This document shows positions 41,317-48,958 of a DNA stretch of 64,000 bases, in pieces. The DNA is taken from positions 1-64,000 of the forward strand of contig CAVVFG010000025.1 of the NCBI GenBank assembly GCA_963747405.1, written 5' to 3'. Numbering within the stretch: position 1 is the stretch's first letter; each line of letters opens with the position of its first letter. Below the pieces are notes generated by a model. That model was not told the DNA's origin and searched no databases. It saw only the letters and a list, made by a program, of their open reading frames with translations. The DNA comes from Fodinibacter sp963747405 (GTDB lineage: Bacteria; Actinomycetota; Actinomycetes; Actinomycetales; Dermatophilaceae). The position numbers and the translations under genes were made by a program.

Positions 41317-42638
41317 CTCCGCACCGCGGCGATGGCGTGGCCGAGCATCCGGCCGACGTCGCCCGCGCGGTGCCGGCCCTCGCACACGACGTGCTCGCCG
41401 GCGACCACGACGTCGGTGACGTCCGACGAGGTGGCCGCGTAGAGCACACCCTCCGGCCCGCAGCCCGCCGTGCGCGGGCTGTCCAGGCGCACCGCCACCA
41501 GGTCGGCCAGCTGACCGCTCGCGAGGACGCCGCCGTCGTCCCAGCCGAGCGCCCGGTAGCCGTGCAGGGAGGCGATGCCCAGCAGCTCGGACCGGGCGAA
41601 CCGGCCTCGCTCCAGGCTCTCGAGGCGCTCGTGCATCTCCAGGCCGCGCACCTCCTCGAACGGGTCGATCACCGCGTGCTGGTCCGACCCCAGGGCGAGA
41701 TGCGCGCCGGCATCCTGCAGCCGTCGGGCCGGGCCGATGCCGTCGGCCAGGTCGCGCTCGGTGGTGGGGCAGAAGCACGCGGTGGCACTCGCGGCGCCGA
41801 GCAGCTCGATGTCGTTGTCGGACAGGTGCGTTGCGTGCACCGCCGTGGTTCGCGCCGTCAACAGCCCCTCGCCGTCGAGCAGCTCGGTCGGTGAGCAGCC
41901 GTAGAACCCGTCGCAGGCGAGGTTCTCACCGGGCTGCTCCGACAGGTGCACGTGCAGCGGCCGGTCGTCCTGGGCAGCGACGTCGCCCACCACTGCGAGG
42001 TCGTCGCACGGCACCGCGCGCACCGAGTGCACCGCCGCGCCGATCCGCACCGTGTCGTCGTCGGCGAGGCGGGTGAAGCGCTCCGCCCAGGCCTCGACGT
42101 CACCGTCGGAGAAGCGCTGCTGCACCACGTCGAGCGGCAGGTGGCCACCCGCGGTCAGCCCGCCCGCCAGGTAGCAGGTGTCGAGCAGCGTGATCCGGAT
42201 GCCGACCTCGCGAGCCGCGCTGATCAGCGCCTTGCCCATAACGTTCGGATCGTCGTAGCGGCGACCACCGGCCGCGTGGTGCACGTAGTGGAACTCTCCG
42301 ACGGTGGTGTACCCGGCGAGCAGCATCTCGGCGAACACGGCTCTGGCGAGGGCGTGGTAGGTCTCGGGGTCGAGGCGGTGCGTCACGGCGTACATCGCGT
42401 CGCGCCACGTCCAGAAGTTGCCCCCGTCGTCGTGGGTACGCCCCCGCAGGGCGCGGTGGAACGCGTGGCTGTGGACGTTGGCCAGGCCGGGGAGCACCAC
42501 GCCGCCGAGCCGGGTGTCGCCGGGTTCGGGCCGCACGTCGCGGTGAACGTCGAGGATGCGTCCGCGGGCGGTGACCACCCGCACGGAGTGGCGCAGACCC
42601 CCGGGGAGCAGTGCGTGCTCGCACCAGAACGTCGTCAT
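41313..42638 (-). CDS. hutF: Formimidoylglutamate deiminase
   Basis: HutF converts formimidoylglutamate to N-formylglutamate and ammonia, marking the two-step branch of the hut pathway. The 441-residue amidohydrolase has PGLANVHSHAFHRALRG, GEFHYVHH, LHVHLSEQPGEN and LGSDQHAVIDPFEE with the metal and catalytic residues. It overlaps both neighbours by four bases. Because HutF is present, a deformylase (HutG) or equivalent is required downstream in the pathway. Confidence 0.94.
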   Translation of the reverse strand: MTTFWCEHALLPGGLRHSVRVVTARGRILDVHRDVRPEPGDTRLGGVVLPGLANVHSHAFHRALRGRTHDDGGNFWTWRDAMYAVTHRLDPETYHALARAVFAEMLLAGYTTVGEFHYVHHAAGGRRYDDPNVMGKALISAAREVGIRITLLDTCYLAGGLTAGGHLPLDVVQQRFSDGDVEAWAERFTRLADDDTVRIGAAVHSVRAVPCDDLAVVGDVAAQDDRPLHVHLSEQPGENLACDGFYGCSPTELLDGEGLLTARTTAVHATHLSDNDIELLGAASATACFCPTTERDLADGIGPARRLQDAGAHLALGSDQHAVIDPFEEVRGLEMHERLESLERGRFARSELLGIASLHGYRALGWDDGGVLASGQLADLVAVRLDSPRTAGCGPEGVLYAATSSDVTDVVVAGEHVVCEGRHRAGDVGRMLGHAIAAVRR

Positions 42639-43876
42639 GCACCGGCCCCGGCGAGGTCGGTGACGACGGCGGCGAGGGCCGCGATGCCGTCGAGGCAGTC
42701 GTCGGCCGAGGCCCACTCGTCGGGCGAGTGCGACACCCCCGTCGGGTTGCGCACGAACAGCATGGCGCTGCGGATGCCGTCATTGGCCAGGATGCCCGCG
42801 TCGTGGCCCGCTCCGGTGCCGATGACCGGCAGGCCGCCCAGCCGGGTCGCCATCCGGCGCACGAGGGTTGCGTCGAAGTCGGTGGTCGGCGTCCACGACT
42901 CCTGGGTGAGCAGCCCGTCGAAGTCGGCCACCACCTCACGCACGTCGGCGACCACGCGCAGCACGGCATCCGCGTCGGACCCGCGGGCGTCGAGCCAGCC
43001 CGTGGCGCAGCTGGCGATGGCGTTGACCCCGTTCGGCTCCACGCGCACCTTGCCGACGGTCGCGACGCAGCCCTGCGCCTCGGCCGCCCGTCGCGCGGCG
43101 ATGATCAGGGCGGCCAGGCCGAGCATGGCGTCCTCGCGCTCGGCCAGCGCCGTGGTGCCCGCGTGGTTGGCCTCGCCGGGCACGTCGACCCGCCAGCGGC
43201 CGTGCGGCCAGATGTCGCTGCCGACGCCGACGGAGTGGCCGAACTCTACCAGGCGGCGGCCCTGCTCCACGTGCAGCTCGACGAACGCGCCGATCCGGGC
43301 GAGGGTCTCGTCGTCGCGGCCCAGCGTGGCGGGGTCGTGTCCGGCGCGCCGCATCGCCTCGGCCATCGTGACGCCGTCGTTGTCGGTGAGGCCACGGGCC
43401 CGGTCGGCCCCGAGGGCACCGGTGATGACGCGGGAGCCGGCGCAGGCGACGCCGAAGCGGGCGCCCTCCTCATCGGCGAAGTTGACGACGCCCACGGGTC
43501 GGGCGGGGGCGAAGCCGTCGCACCGCAGCTGGTCGAGGGCCGCCAGCGCACCGACCACCCCGAGCGGGCCGTCGAACGCCCCACCGTCGGGCACCGAGTC
43601 GAGGTGCGAGCCGATGACGACGCCGGGGTCACCGGCGGCCACCGCGGCATCCGGGTCGCCCCACCAGGCCCACTGGTTGCCCATCCGGTCGGTGGTGAGG
43701 TCCAGCCCCCGCTCGGCGCACTGGCCGGCGAACCACTCGCGCAGGTCGGAGTCCTCACGGGTCCAGGCGAATCGGGAGTAGCCACCGCTGTCGCCGTTGT
43801 GCCCCAATGCCTCGAGGTCGTGCCACATGCGCCGGAAGCCGGCGGCGGCCCCGCCGTGCAGTGGCGTCATGGACAT
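42635..43876 (-). CDS. M20 amidohydrolase of the allantoate amidohydrolase/carbamoylase type
   Basis: A 413-residue protein: VIGSHLDSVPDGGAFDGPLGV (read in parts), NFADEEGARFG, GAFVELHVEQGRRL and the late TGAGHDAGI are the metal-binding and catalytic motifs of the AllC/N-carbamoyl-amino-acid hydrolase group. It is the first gene of the hutFI operon. No hutG deformylase is seen in the window, so it is inferred to hydrolyse N-formylglutamate here. Annotation pipelines usually call it allantoate amidohydrolase. ATG 43876 is used; nearby in-frame ATGs are possible. Confidence 0.85.
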   Translation of the reverse strand: MSMTPLHGGAAAGFRRMWHDLEALGHNGDSGGYSRFAWTREDSDLREWFAGQCAERGLDLTTDRMGNQWAWWGDPDAAVAAGDPGVVIGSHLDSVPDGGAFDGPLGVVGALAALDQLRCDGFAPARPVGVVNFADEEGARFGVACAGSRVITGALGADRARGLTDNDGVTMAEAMRRAGHDPATLGRDDETLARIGAFVELHVEQGRRLVEFGHSVGVGSDIWPHGRWRVDVPGEANHAGTTALAEREDAMLGLAALIIAARRAAEAQGCVATVGKVRVEPNGVNAIASCATGWLDARGSDADAVLRVVADVREVVADFDGLLTQESWTPTTDFDATLVRRMATRLGGLPVIGTGAGHDAGILANDGIRSAMLFVRNPTGVSHSPDEWASADDCLDGIAALAAVVTDLAGAGA

Positions 43877-43931
43877 GGCTCCCATTGGACCCTTTCCGTG
43901 GCGGGCGGTGGCTCGCACGTACCGGGTGATT

Positions 43932-43947
43932 GTCTCGGCACCCAGAC
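43932..43947. promoter_or_regulatory. Putative hut operator (amidohydrolase-hutF-hutI unit)
   Basis: GTCTCGGCACCCAGAC is an imperfect 16-bp palindrome, matching 14 of 16 bases with the box before hutH (48934). It lies 56 bp upstream of the amidohydrolase start and 28 bp upstream of the divergent YbaK-like gene. Confidence 0.6.
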
Positions 43948-43974
43948 GTTCGACAGCGGCCCTACGCTGGAGCG

Positions 43975-44448
43975 ATGACCGCGAGTGGTGAGGAACGCGC
44001 CACGGGCGCGCTGACGGCATCCGGCATCGGCTTCACCCTCACCCGGCACGGTCGGGTGGGCTCCCTCGCGGCGGCGGCCGCGGCCCGTGGCGTCGCGCCC
44101 CGCGACATCGTGAAGACCCTCGTGGTGCGGCGGGCCGACGACGACTTCCTGTTCGTGCTGGTGCCGGGCGACCGCGAGATCTCGTGGCCCAAGCTGCGAG
44201 CCCACCTCGGGGTCAACCGGGTCTCGATGCCCGACGCCGTGACCGCGCTGCACGTCACGGGCTACGAGCGGGGCACGATCACGCCGTTCGGTTCGAGCAC
44301 CGCCTGGCCGGTCGTGGCCGATGCGACCCTGGCCGGGCGCACCGTGTCGCTGGGGGCCGGGGCGCACGGGGTCGCTGCGACGGTGGCCGCCGACGACGTC
44401 GTGCGCGCCCTCGGTGCCGACGTCGTCGACGTCTCCGACCCCGCCTGA
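43975..44448 (+). CDS. YbaK/ProX-type aminoacyl-tRNA deacylase
   Basis: A 157-residue protein of the YbaK/EbsC fold: DIVKTLVVRRADDDFLFVLVPG carries the conserved Lys, and YERGTITPFGSS is the family loop. Members hydrolyse mischarged aminoacyl-tRNAs such as Cys-tRNA(Pro). TACGCT lies 12 nt before ATG 43975, suggesting a leaderless transcript. It is divergent from the hut operon and probably unrelated to it. Confidence 0.85.
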   Translation: MTASGEERATGALTASGIGFTLTRHGRVGSLAAAAAARGVAPRDIVKTLVVRRADDDFLFVLVPGDREISWPKLRAHLGVNRVSMPDAVTALHVTGYERGTITPFGSSTAWPVVADATLAGRTVSLGAGAHGVAATVAADDVVRALGADVVDVSDPA

Positions 44449-44464
44449 CAGCCCTTCATCCGAC

Positions 44465-44534
44465 TTCGTGCGGTTTACACACGGTTCTCACCGCCTCCCA
44501 GACTGCCGAGGAACCGTGTGTAAGTCGCACGAGG
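44465..44534. repeat. Long hairpin between convergent YbaK-like gene and hutU
   Basis: TTACACACGGTTC (44475-44487) pairs perfectly with GAACCGTGTGTAA (44511-44523), flanked by CGTGCG and CGCACG. It can act as a bidirectional terminator or belong to a dispersed palindromic repeat family. Confidence 0.7.
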
Positions 44535-44556
44535 TCGCGGGGCGGGGCCGGGGGGG

Positions 44557-46212
44557 TCAGGACTCGCGCATCGGGATGCGCACGCCCTGCTCGGCCGCGG
44601 TGCGATCGGCGACGTCGTAGCCGGCATCCACGTGCCGGATGACACCCATCGCCGGGTCGTTGGTGAGCACGCGGTGGAGCTTCTGCGCCGCCAGGTCGGT
44701 GCCGTCGGCCAGCGAGACCTGGCCGGCGTGCAGCGAGCGCCCGATGCCGACCCCGCCGCCGTGGTGGATCGACACCCACGAGGCGCCGGATGCCGTGTTG
44801 ACCAGGGCGTTGAGCAGCGGCCAGTCGGCGATGGCGTCGGAGCCGTCGAGCATCGACTCGGTCTCGCGGTAGGGGCTGGCGACCGAGCCGGTGTCGAGGT
44901 GGTCGCGGCCGATGACGATGGGGGCGCTCGCCTCGCCGCTGCGCACCAGGTCGTTGAAGGCCAGGCCGGCCAGGTCGCGCTCGCCCTGGCCGAGCCAGCA
45001 GATCCGGGCCGGCAGGCCCTGGAACGCGATGCGCTCCTGTGCGCCGCGGATCCACTTGTGCAGCTTGTCGTTGTCCGGGAAGAGGTCGAGCACCGCGCGG
45101 TCGGTGGCGGCGATGTCCCGGGGGTCTCCGGACAGCGCGGCCCAGCGGAACGGGCCCTTGCCCTCGCAGAACAGCGGCCGGATGTAGGCCGGCACGAACC
45201 CCGGGAAGTCGAACGCCCGCTCGCAGCCACCCTGCCTGGCCTCGTCGCGGATCGAGTTGCCGTAGTCGAAGACCTCGGCACCGGCATCCATGAAGTCGAC
45301 CATCGCCTGCACGTGCTTCGCCATCGAGGCGCGGGCCCGGTCGGTGAACTCCTCGGGCTTCTTCTCGGCGTACTCGGCCCAGTCCTCGACCGAGATGCCC
45401 TCGGGCAGGTAGCTCAGCGGGTCGTGGGCGCTGGTCTGGTCGGTGACGATGTCGATCGGCACGCCCCGGCGCAGCAGCTCGGGGAAGACCTCGGCGGCGT
45501 TGCCGGCCACGCCCACCGACCAGGCGCGGCGCTCGGCCTTGGCCCTCAGCGCGATCTCGACGGCGGAGTCGAGGTCGACGGCCACCTCGTCGAGGTAGCG
45601 GTGCTCGACGCGGCGGTGCAGGCGTGCGGGGTCGACGTCGACGATGAGGCAGACGCCCTCGTTCATCGTGACCGCGAGCGGCTGGGCCCCGCCCATGCCA
45701 CCGCAGCCGCCGGTGAGAGTGAGGGTGCCGGCCAGGGTGCCCCCGAAGCGCTTCTCGCCCACCGCGGCGAAGGTCTCGTAGGTGCCCTGCACGATGCCCT
45801 GGGTGCCGATGTAGATCCACGAGCCGGCCGTCATCTGGCCGTACATCGTGAGCCCGAGGTGCTCGAGCCGCCGGAACTCCGGCCAGGTGGCCCAGTCGCC
45901 GACCAGGTTGGAGTTGGCGATGAGCACCCGCGGGGCCCACTCGTGGGTCTGCATGACGCCCACCGGGCGGCCGCTCTGCACGAGCATCGTCTCGTCGGCC
46001 CTGAGCGTGGTGAGAGTGCGCACCATGGCGTCGAACGACTTCCAGTCGCGCGCGGCGCGGCCGGTGCCGCCGTAGACCACGAGGTCGTCGGGGCGCTCGG
46101 CGACCTCGGGGTCCAGGTTGTTCATCAGCATCCGCAGCGGGGCCTCGGTCGACCACTGGCGGGCGGTGAGGGTGGTGCCGCGGGCTGCGCGGACCGGGCG
46201 GGCGCCGTCCAT
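44557..46212 (-). CDS. hutU: Urocanate hydratase
   Basis: HutU adds water to urocanate, giving imidazolonepropionate, with tightly bound NAD. The 551-residue protein has the family landmarks: VYGGTGRAARDW, MQTHEWAPRVLIANSNLVG (read in parts), GTYETFAAVGEKRFGGTLAG, LTGGCGGMGGAQPLA with the NAD-binding glycines, and DQTSAHDPLSYLP. AAGGAG precedes ATG 46212. The gene stands alone on the minus strand, divergent from a methyltransferase gene, with a hut-type box 76 bp upstream. Confidence 0.96.
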   Translation of the reverse strand: MDGARPVRAARGTTLTARQWSTEAPLRMLMNNLDPEVAERPDDLVVYGGTGRAARDWKSFDAMVRTLTTLRADETMLVQSGRPVGVMQTHEWAPRVLIANSNLVGDWATWPEFRRLEHLGLTMYGQMTAGSWIYIGTQGIVQGTYETFAAVGEKRFGGTLAGTLTLTGGCGGMGGAQPLAVTMNEGVCLIVDVDPARLHRRVEHRYLDEVAVDLDSAVEIALRAKAERRAWSVGVAGNAAEVFPELLRRGVPIDIVTDQTSAHDPLSYLPEGISVEDWAEYAEKKPEEFTDRARASMAKHVQAMVDFMDAGAEVFDYGNSIRDEARQGGCERAFDFPGFVPAYIRPLFCEGKGPFRWAALSGDPRDIAATDRAVLDLFPDNDKLHKWIRGAQERIAFQGLPARICWLGQGERDLAGLAFNDLVRSGEASAPIVIGRDHLDTGSVASPYRETESMLDGSDAIADWPLLNALVNTASGASWVSIHHGGGVGIGRSLHAGQVSLADGTDLAAQKLHRVLTNDPAMGVIRHVDAGYDVADRTAAEQGVRIPMRES

Positions 46213-46287
46213 GTCGTCTCCTTCGTCGTGGTGATGTCCACTGTGGCGGTGGCCGCGTTCCGCTCCAAGGGGTGGCGGTGCACCCGT

Positions 46288-46303
46288 GTCTGTCATGTGA
46301 GAC
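46288..46303. promoter_or_regulatory. Putative hut operator (hutU)
   Basis: GTCTGTCATGTGAGAC keeps the GTCT-N8-AGAC frame of the two other hut boxes (43932 and 48934), 76 bp upstream of hutU. The middle eight bases differ, so this is the weakest of the three. Confidence 0.45.
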
Positions 46304-46326
46304 CCGAGCCCCTGCACTCCCTCGAG

Positions 46327-46368
46327 CGTGGGTGAAACACGCCGGTGAGGCGACGGTCTTCACCCACG
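46327..46368. repeat. Inverted repeat in the hutU-methyltransferase divergent region
   Basis: CGTGGGTGAA (46327-46336) and TTCACCCACG (46359-46368) are perfect 10-bp arms 22 bp apart, ending 27 bp before the methyltransferase start. It could be an operator or a dispersed repeat. Confidence 0.5.
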
Positions 46369-46394
46369 TTCCGGGGGACGGCAGACTCGGGGAC

Positions 46395-47123
46395 ATGCCG
46401 CACGAGCCCTCCCACGAGCCCCACCACGCCGCGGGCCCCGACCCCGTCGACCACCTCCGGGGAGCGCGGCACGTGCACGACGCCGCCGGCGTGCACAGCC
46501 ACGAGCACGGCGCGCGCCCCGGCCCGGCCGAGTGGGACGCCCGCTACGGCGAGAACGCGCAGGGCATCTGGAGCGGTGAGCCGAACCACGGGCTCGTCGT
46601 GGAGGCCGGTCGGCTGGCCCCCGGCCGGGCTCTCGACGTCGGGTGCGGCGAGGGTGCCGACTCGGTGTGGCTGGCACGCCAGGGCTGGCGCGTGGTGGGG
46701 CTCGACCCGTCGGCCGTCGCGCTCGAGCGGGCCCGGGCCGGCGCCGCCGCGGCGGGGGTCGACGTCACGTGGGTGCACGCTGAGCTGGCCGACGTCGCCG
46801 ACGACCTCCCGGCGGGTGCGTTCGACCTCGTCACGGCGTTCTACCCGACCCTGTTCATCGACACCGCGCCGCTGGAGGCCCTGACCCGCCTGGTGGCACC
46901 CGGTGGCTCACTGCTCGTCGTGCACCACGCCGACGTCGACCCCGAACAAGCCCGGGCCCACGGGTTCGACCCCACCGACCTGCTGCAACCCGCCGACGTG
47001 GCGGCCGGCGTGGGGCAGGGCTGGTCGGTCGCCGTCGACGAGCGCCGACCGCGGGTCATCCACGGCGGCGTGGGCGCCCACCACTCCGACGACCTCGTGG
47101 TGCGCGTCGTCCGCCCCTCCTGA
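46395..47123 (+). CDS. Class I SAM-dependent methyltransferase
   Basis: A 242-residue protein with a His-rich N-terminus (HEPSHEPHHAAG and HVHDAAGVHSHEHG). The Rossmann methyltransferase core follows: WDARYGENAQGIWSGEPN, ALDVGCGEGADSVWLARQGW (SAM loop), VVGLDPSAVAL and FDLVTAFYPTLF. It resembles tellurite-resistance TehB-like and thiopurine-type methyltransferases. The His-rich head might bind metal. Substrate unknown. Confidence 0.85.
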   Translation: MPHEPSHEPHHAAGPDPVDHLRGARHVHDAAGVHSHEHGARPGPAEWDARYGENAQGIWSGEPNHGLVVEAGRLAPGRALDVGCGEGADSVWLARQGWRVVGLDPSAVALERARAGAAAAGVDVTWVHAELADVADDLPAGAFDLVTAFYPTLFIDTAPLEALTRLVAPGGSLLVVHHADVDPEQARAHGFDPTDLLQPADVAAGVGQGWSVAVDERRPRVIHGGVGAHHSDDLVVRVVRPS

Positions 47124-47168
47124 CCGGTCGTCGGCTCCACTTCCCCCGACGTCGGACGCCCCGCACCG

Positions 47169-47230
47169 ATTGCGGATCTCACACGCGCGGGGCCCGCGAA
47201 GGCACCCGCAACGTGGGGAAGATCCGCAAT
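47169..47230. repeat. Intergenic inverted repeat, ATTGCGGATC family (copy 2)
   Basis: ATTGCGGATC (47169-47178) and GATCCGCAAT (47221-47230) are perfect arms between convergent genes (methyltransferase and hutH). Same family as 25706 and 59182. Confidence 0.75.
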
Positions 47231-47239
47231 GGGTCGGGG

Positions 47240-48886
47240 TCAGCGCAGGGGGCCGGCCTCCGACTCGGCGGCCCGGCGCACCGTGCCGTCGAGCACGAGG
47301 CGCAGGGCGGTGTCGATCTCGGGTGAGAGCCACCGGTCGCTCCCGGGCCGGCTCGCGCCGGCATCCACCAGCGCGGTGACGACGGCGGCCGACGCGGGTG
47401 CGGGCGCGAGGGGGGCCCGCAGCTGGATGCCGCGGGCGGCGGTCAGCACCTCGACGGCCAGCACGCGGGCCAGCCCGTCGACCGACCGGCGCAGCTTGCG
47501 GGCCGCCGACCAGCCCATCGAGACGTGGTCCTCCTGCATCGCCGAGCTGGGGATGGAGTCGACGGATGCCGGGGCCGCCAGCCGCTTCAGCTCCGAGACG
47601 ATCGCGGCCTGGGTGTACTGCGCGATCATGTGGCCGCTGTCGACGCCCGGGTCGTCGGCGAGGAACGGCGGGAGGCCGTTGCTGCGCGCGACGTCGAGGA
47701 ACCGGTCGGTGCGGCGCTCGGAGATCGAGGCGACGTCGGCCGCGACGATGGCGAGGAAGTCGAGCACGTAGGCCACCGGGGCGCCGTGGAAGTTGCCGTT
47801 GCTCTCGACCCGGCCGTCGGGGGTGACGACGGGGTTGTCGACGGCGGAGGCGAGCTCCCAGCCGGCGACCCGGGCGGCGTGGTCGACCGTGTCGCGCGCG
47901 CCGCCGGCGACGACGGGGGCACAGCGCAGCGAGTAGGCGTCCTGCACCCGGGTGCACACCTCGGTGCGATGTGAGTCGCGGATCCCGCTGTGCGCCATCA
48001 TGCTTCGGATGTTGCCGGCCGAGACCGCCTGTCCCGGTTGGGGGCGCAGGTCGTGCAGTTCGGCGGCGAACACGTCGTCGGTGCCGAGCAGCCCCTCGAC
48101 CGACATGGCGGCCGCGACGTCGGCGACGACGAGCAGCTCGCGCAGGTCGGCGATGGCCAGGCAGAGCATGCCGAGCATGCCGTCGGTGCCGTTGATGAGG
48201 GCCAGCCCCTCCTTCTCCTCCAGCTCGACGGGCGCGATGCCGGCCGCGGCCAGCGCGTCGCCGGCCGGCATCCGCTCACCGTCGGCGTCGCGGACCACGC
48301 CCTCGCCCATCAGCGCGAGCGCGCAGTGCGAGAGGGGGGCGAGGTCGCCGGAGCAGCCGAGCGAGCCGTACTCGTGCACGACCGGGGCGATGTCCGCGTT
48401 GAGCATGGCGACGTAGGTGCTGAGGGTCTCCTCGCGGATGCCGGTGCGCCCGGTCGCCAGCGTCGAGATGCGCAGGAGCATCAGGGCGCGCACGACCTCG
48501 CGCTCGACGTCCGGGCCGGAGCCCGCGGCGTGCGAGCGGACCAGCGATCGCTGCAGCGCGTGTCGCTTCTCGACCGGGATGTGCGTGGTGGCGAGCGCGC
48601 CGAAGCCGGTGGAGACGCCGTAGTGCGGCTCGGTGTCGTCGGCGAGGCCGCGGATCACCTCGCGGGTGCGGCGCACCTCGGCCAGTGACTCCTCGGCGAG
48701 GGCCACCGGGGCGCCGTGGCGGGCGACGCGCGCCACGTCGTCGACGGTGAGCGGCCCGGTCCCGACGGTGACCGGCTGGAGCCCGGGTCGCGCCTCGGCG
48801 GTGGGGGCGGTCGCGGAGACCGGGCTACCGGCATCCGAGTACGTCGCGGGCATGCCGGAGGTGGTGGCGTCGCTCATGTCGTCCAT
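47240..48886 (-). CDS. hutH: Histidine ammonia-lyase
   Basis: HutH removes ammonia from histidine to give urocanate, the first step of the pathway. The 548-residue protein has GVSTGFGALATT, the cofactor loop SLGCSGDLAPLSH, and GNFHGAPVAYVLDFLA. The electrophilic MIO cofactor normally forms from Ala-Ser-Gly; here the triplet is Cys-Ser-Gly, which still supplies the central Ser. The N-terminal 40 residues are low-complexity, and ATG 48877 is an alternative start. It is a single-gene unit with its own palindromic box upstream. Confidence 0.95.
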   Translation of the reverse strand: MDDMSDATTSGMPATYSDAGSPVSATAPTAEARPGLQPVTVGTGPLTVDDVARVARHGAPVALAEESLAEVRRTREVIRGLADDTEPHYGVSTGFGALATTHIPVEKRHALQRSLVRSHAAGSGPDVEREVVRALMLLRISTLATGRTGIREETLSTYVAMLNADIAPVVHEYGSLGCSGDLAPLSHCALALMGEGVVRDADGERMPAGDALAAAGIAPVELEEKEGLALINGTDGMLGMLCLAIADLRELLVVADVAAAMSVEGLLGTDDVFAAELHDLRPQPGQAVSAGNIRSMMAHSGIRDSHRTEVCTRVQDAYSLRCAPVVAGGARDTVDHAARVAGWELASAVDNPVVTPDGRVESNGNFHGAPVAYVLDFLAIVAADVASISERRTDRFLDVARSNGLPPFLADDPGVDSGHMIAQYTQAAIVSELKRLAAPASVDSIPSSAMQEDHVSMGWSAARKLRRSVDGLARVLAVEVLTAARGIQLRAPLAPAPASAAVVTALVDAGASRPGSDRWLSPEIDTALRLVLDGTVRRAAESEAGPLR

Positions 48887-48933
48887 TGGAGCGCCCGCTC
48901 CCCTGCCGTGCACAGGTGCGGCGGCGGCATAGC

Positions 48934-48949
48934 GTCTCGGCAGCGAGAC
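48934..48949. promoter_or_regulatory. Putative hut operator (hutH)
   Basis: GTCTCGGCAGCGAGAC is a palindrome with 6-bp arms GTCTCG and CGAGAC, 48 bp upstream of hutH. It matches the box before the amidohydrolase-hutFI operon at 14 of 16 bases. Confidence 0.6.
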
Positions 48950-48958
48950 AGGCCACTG

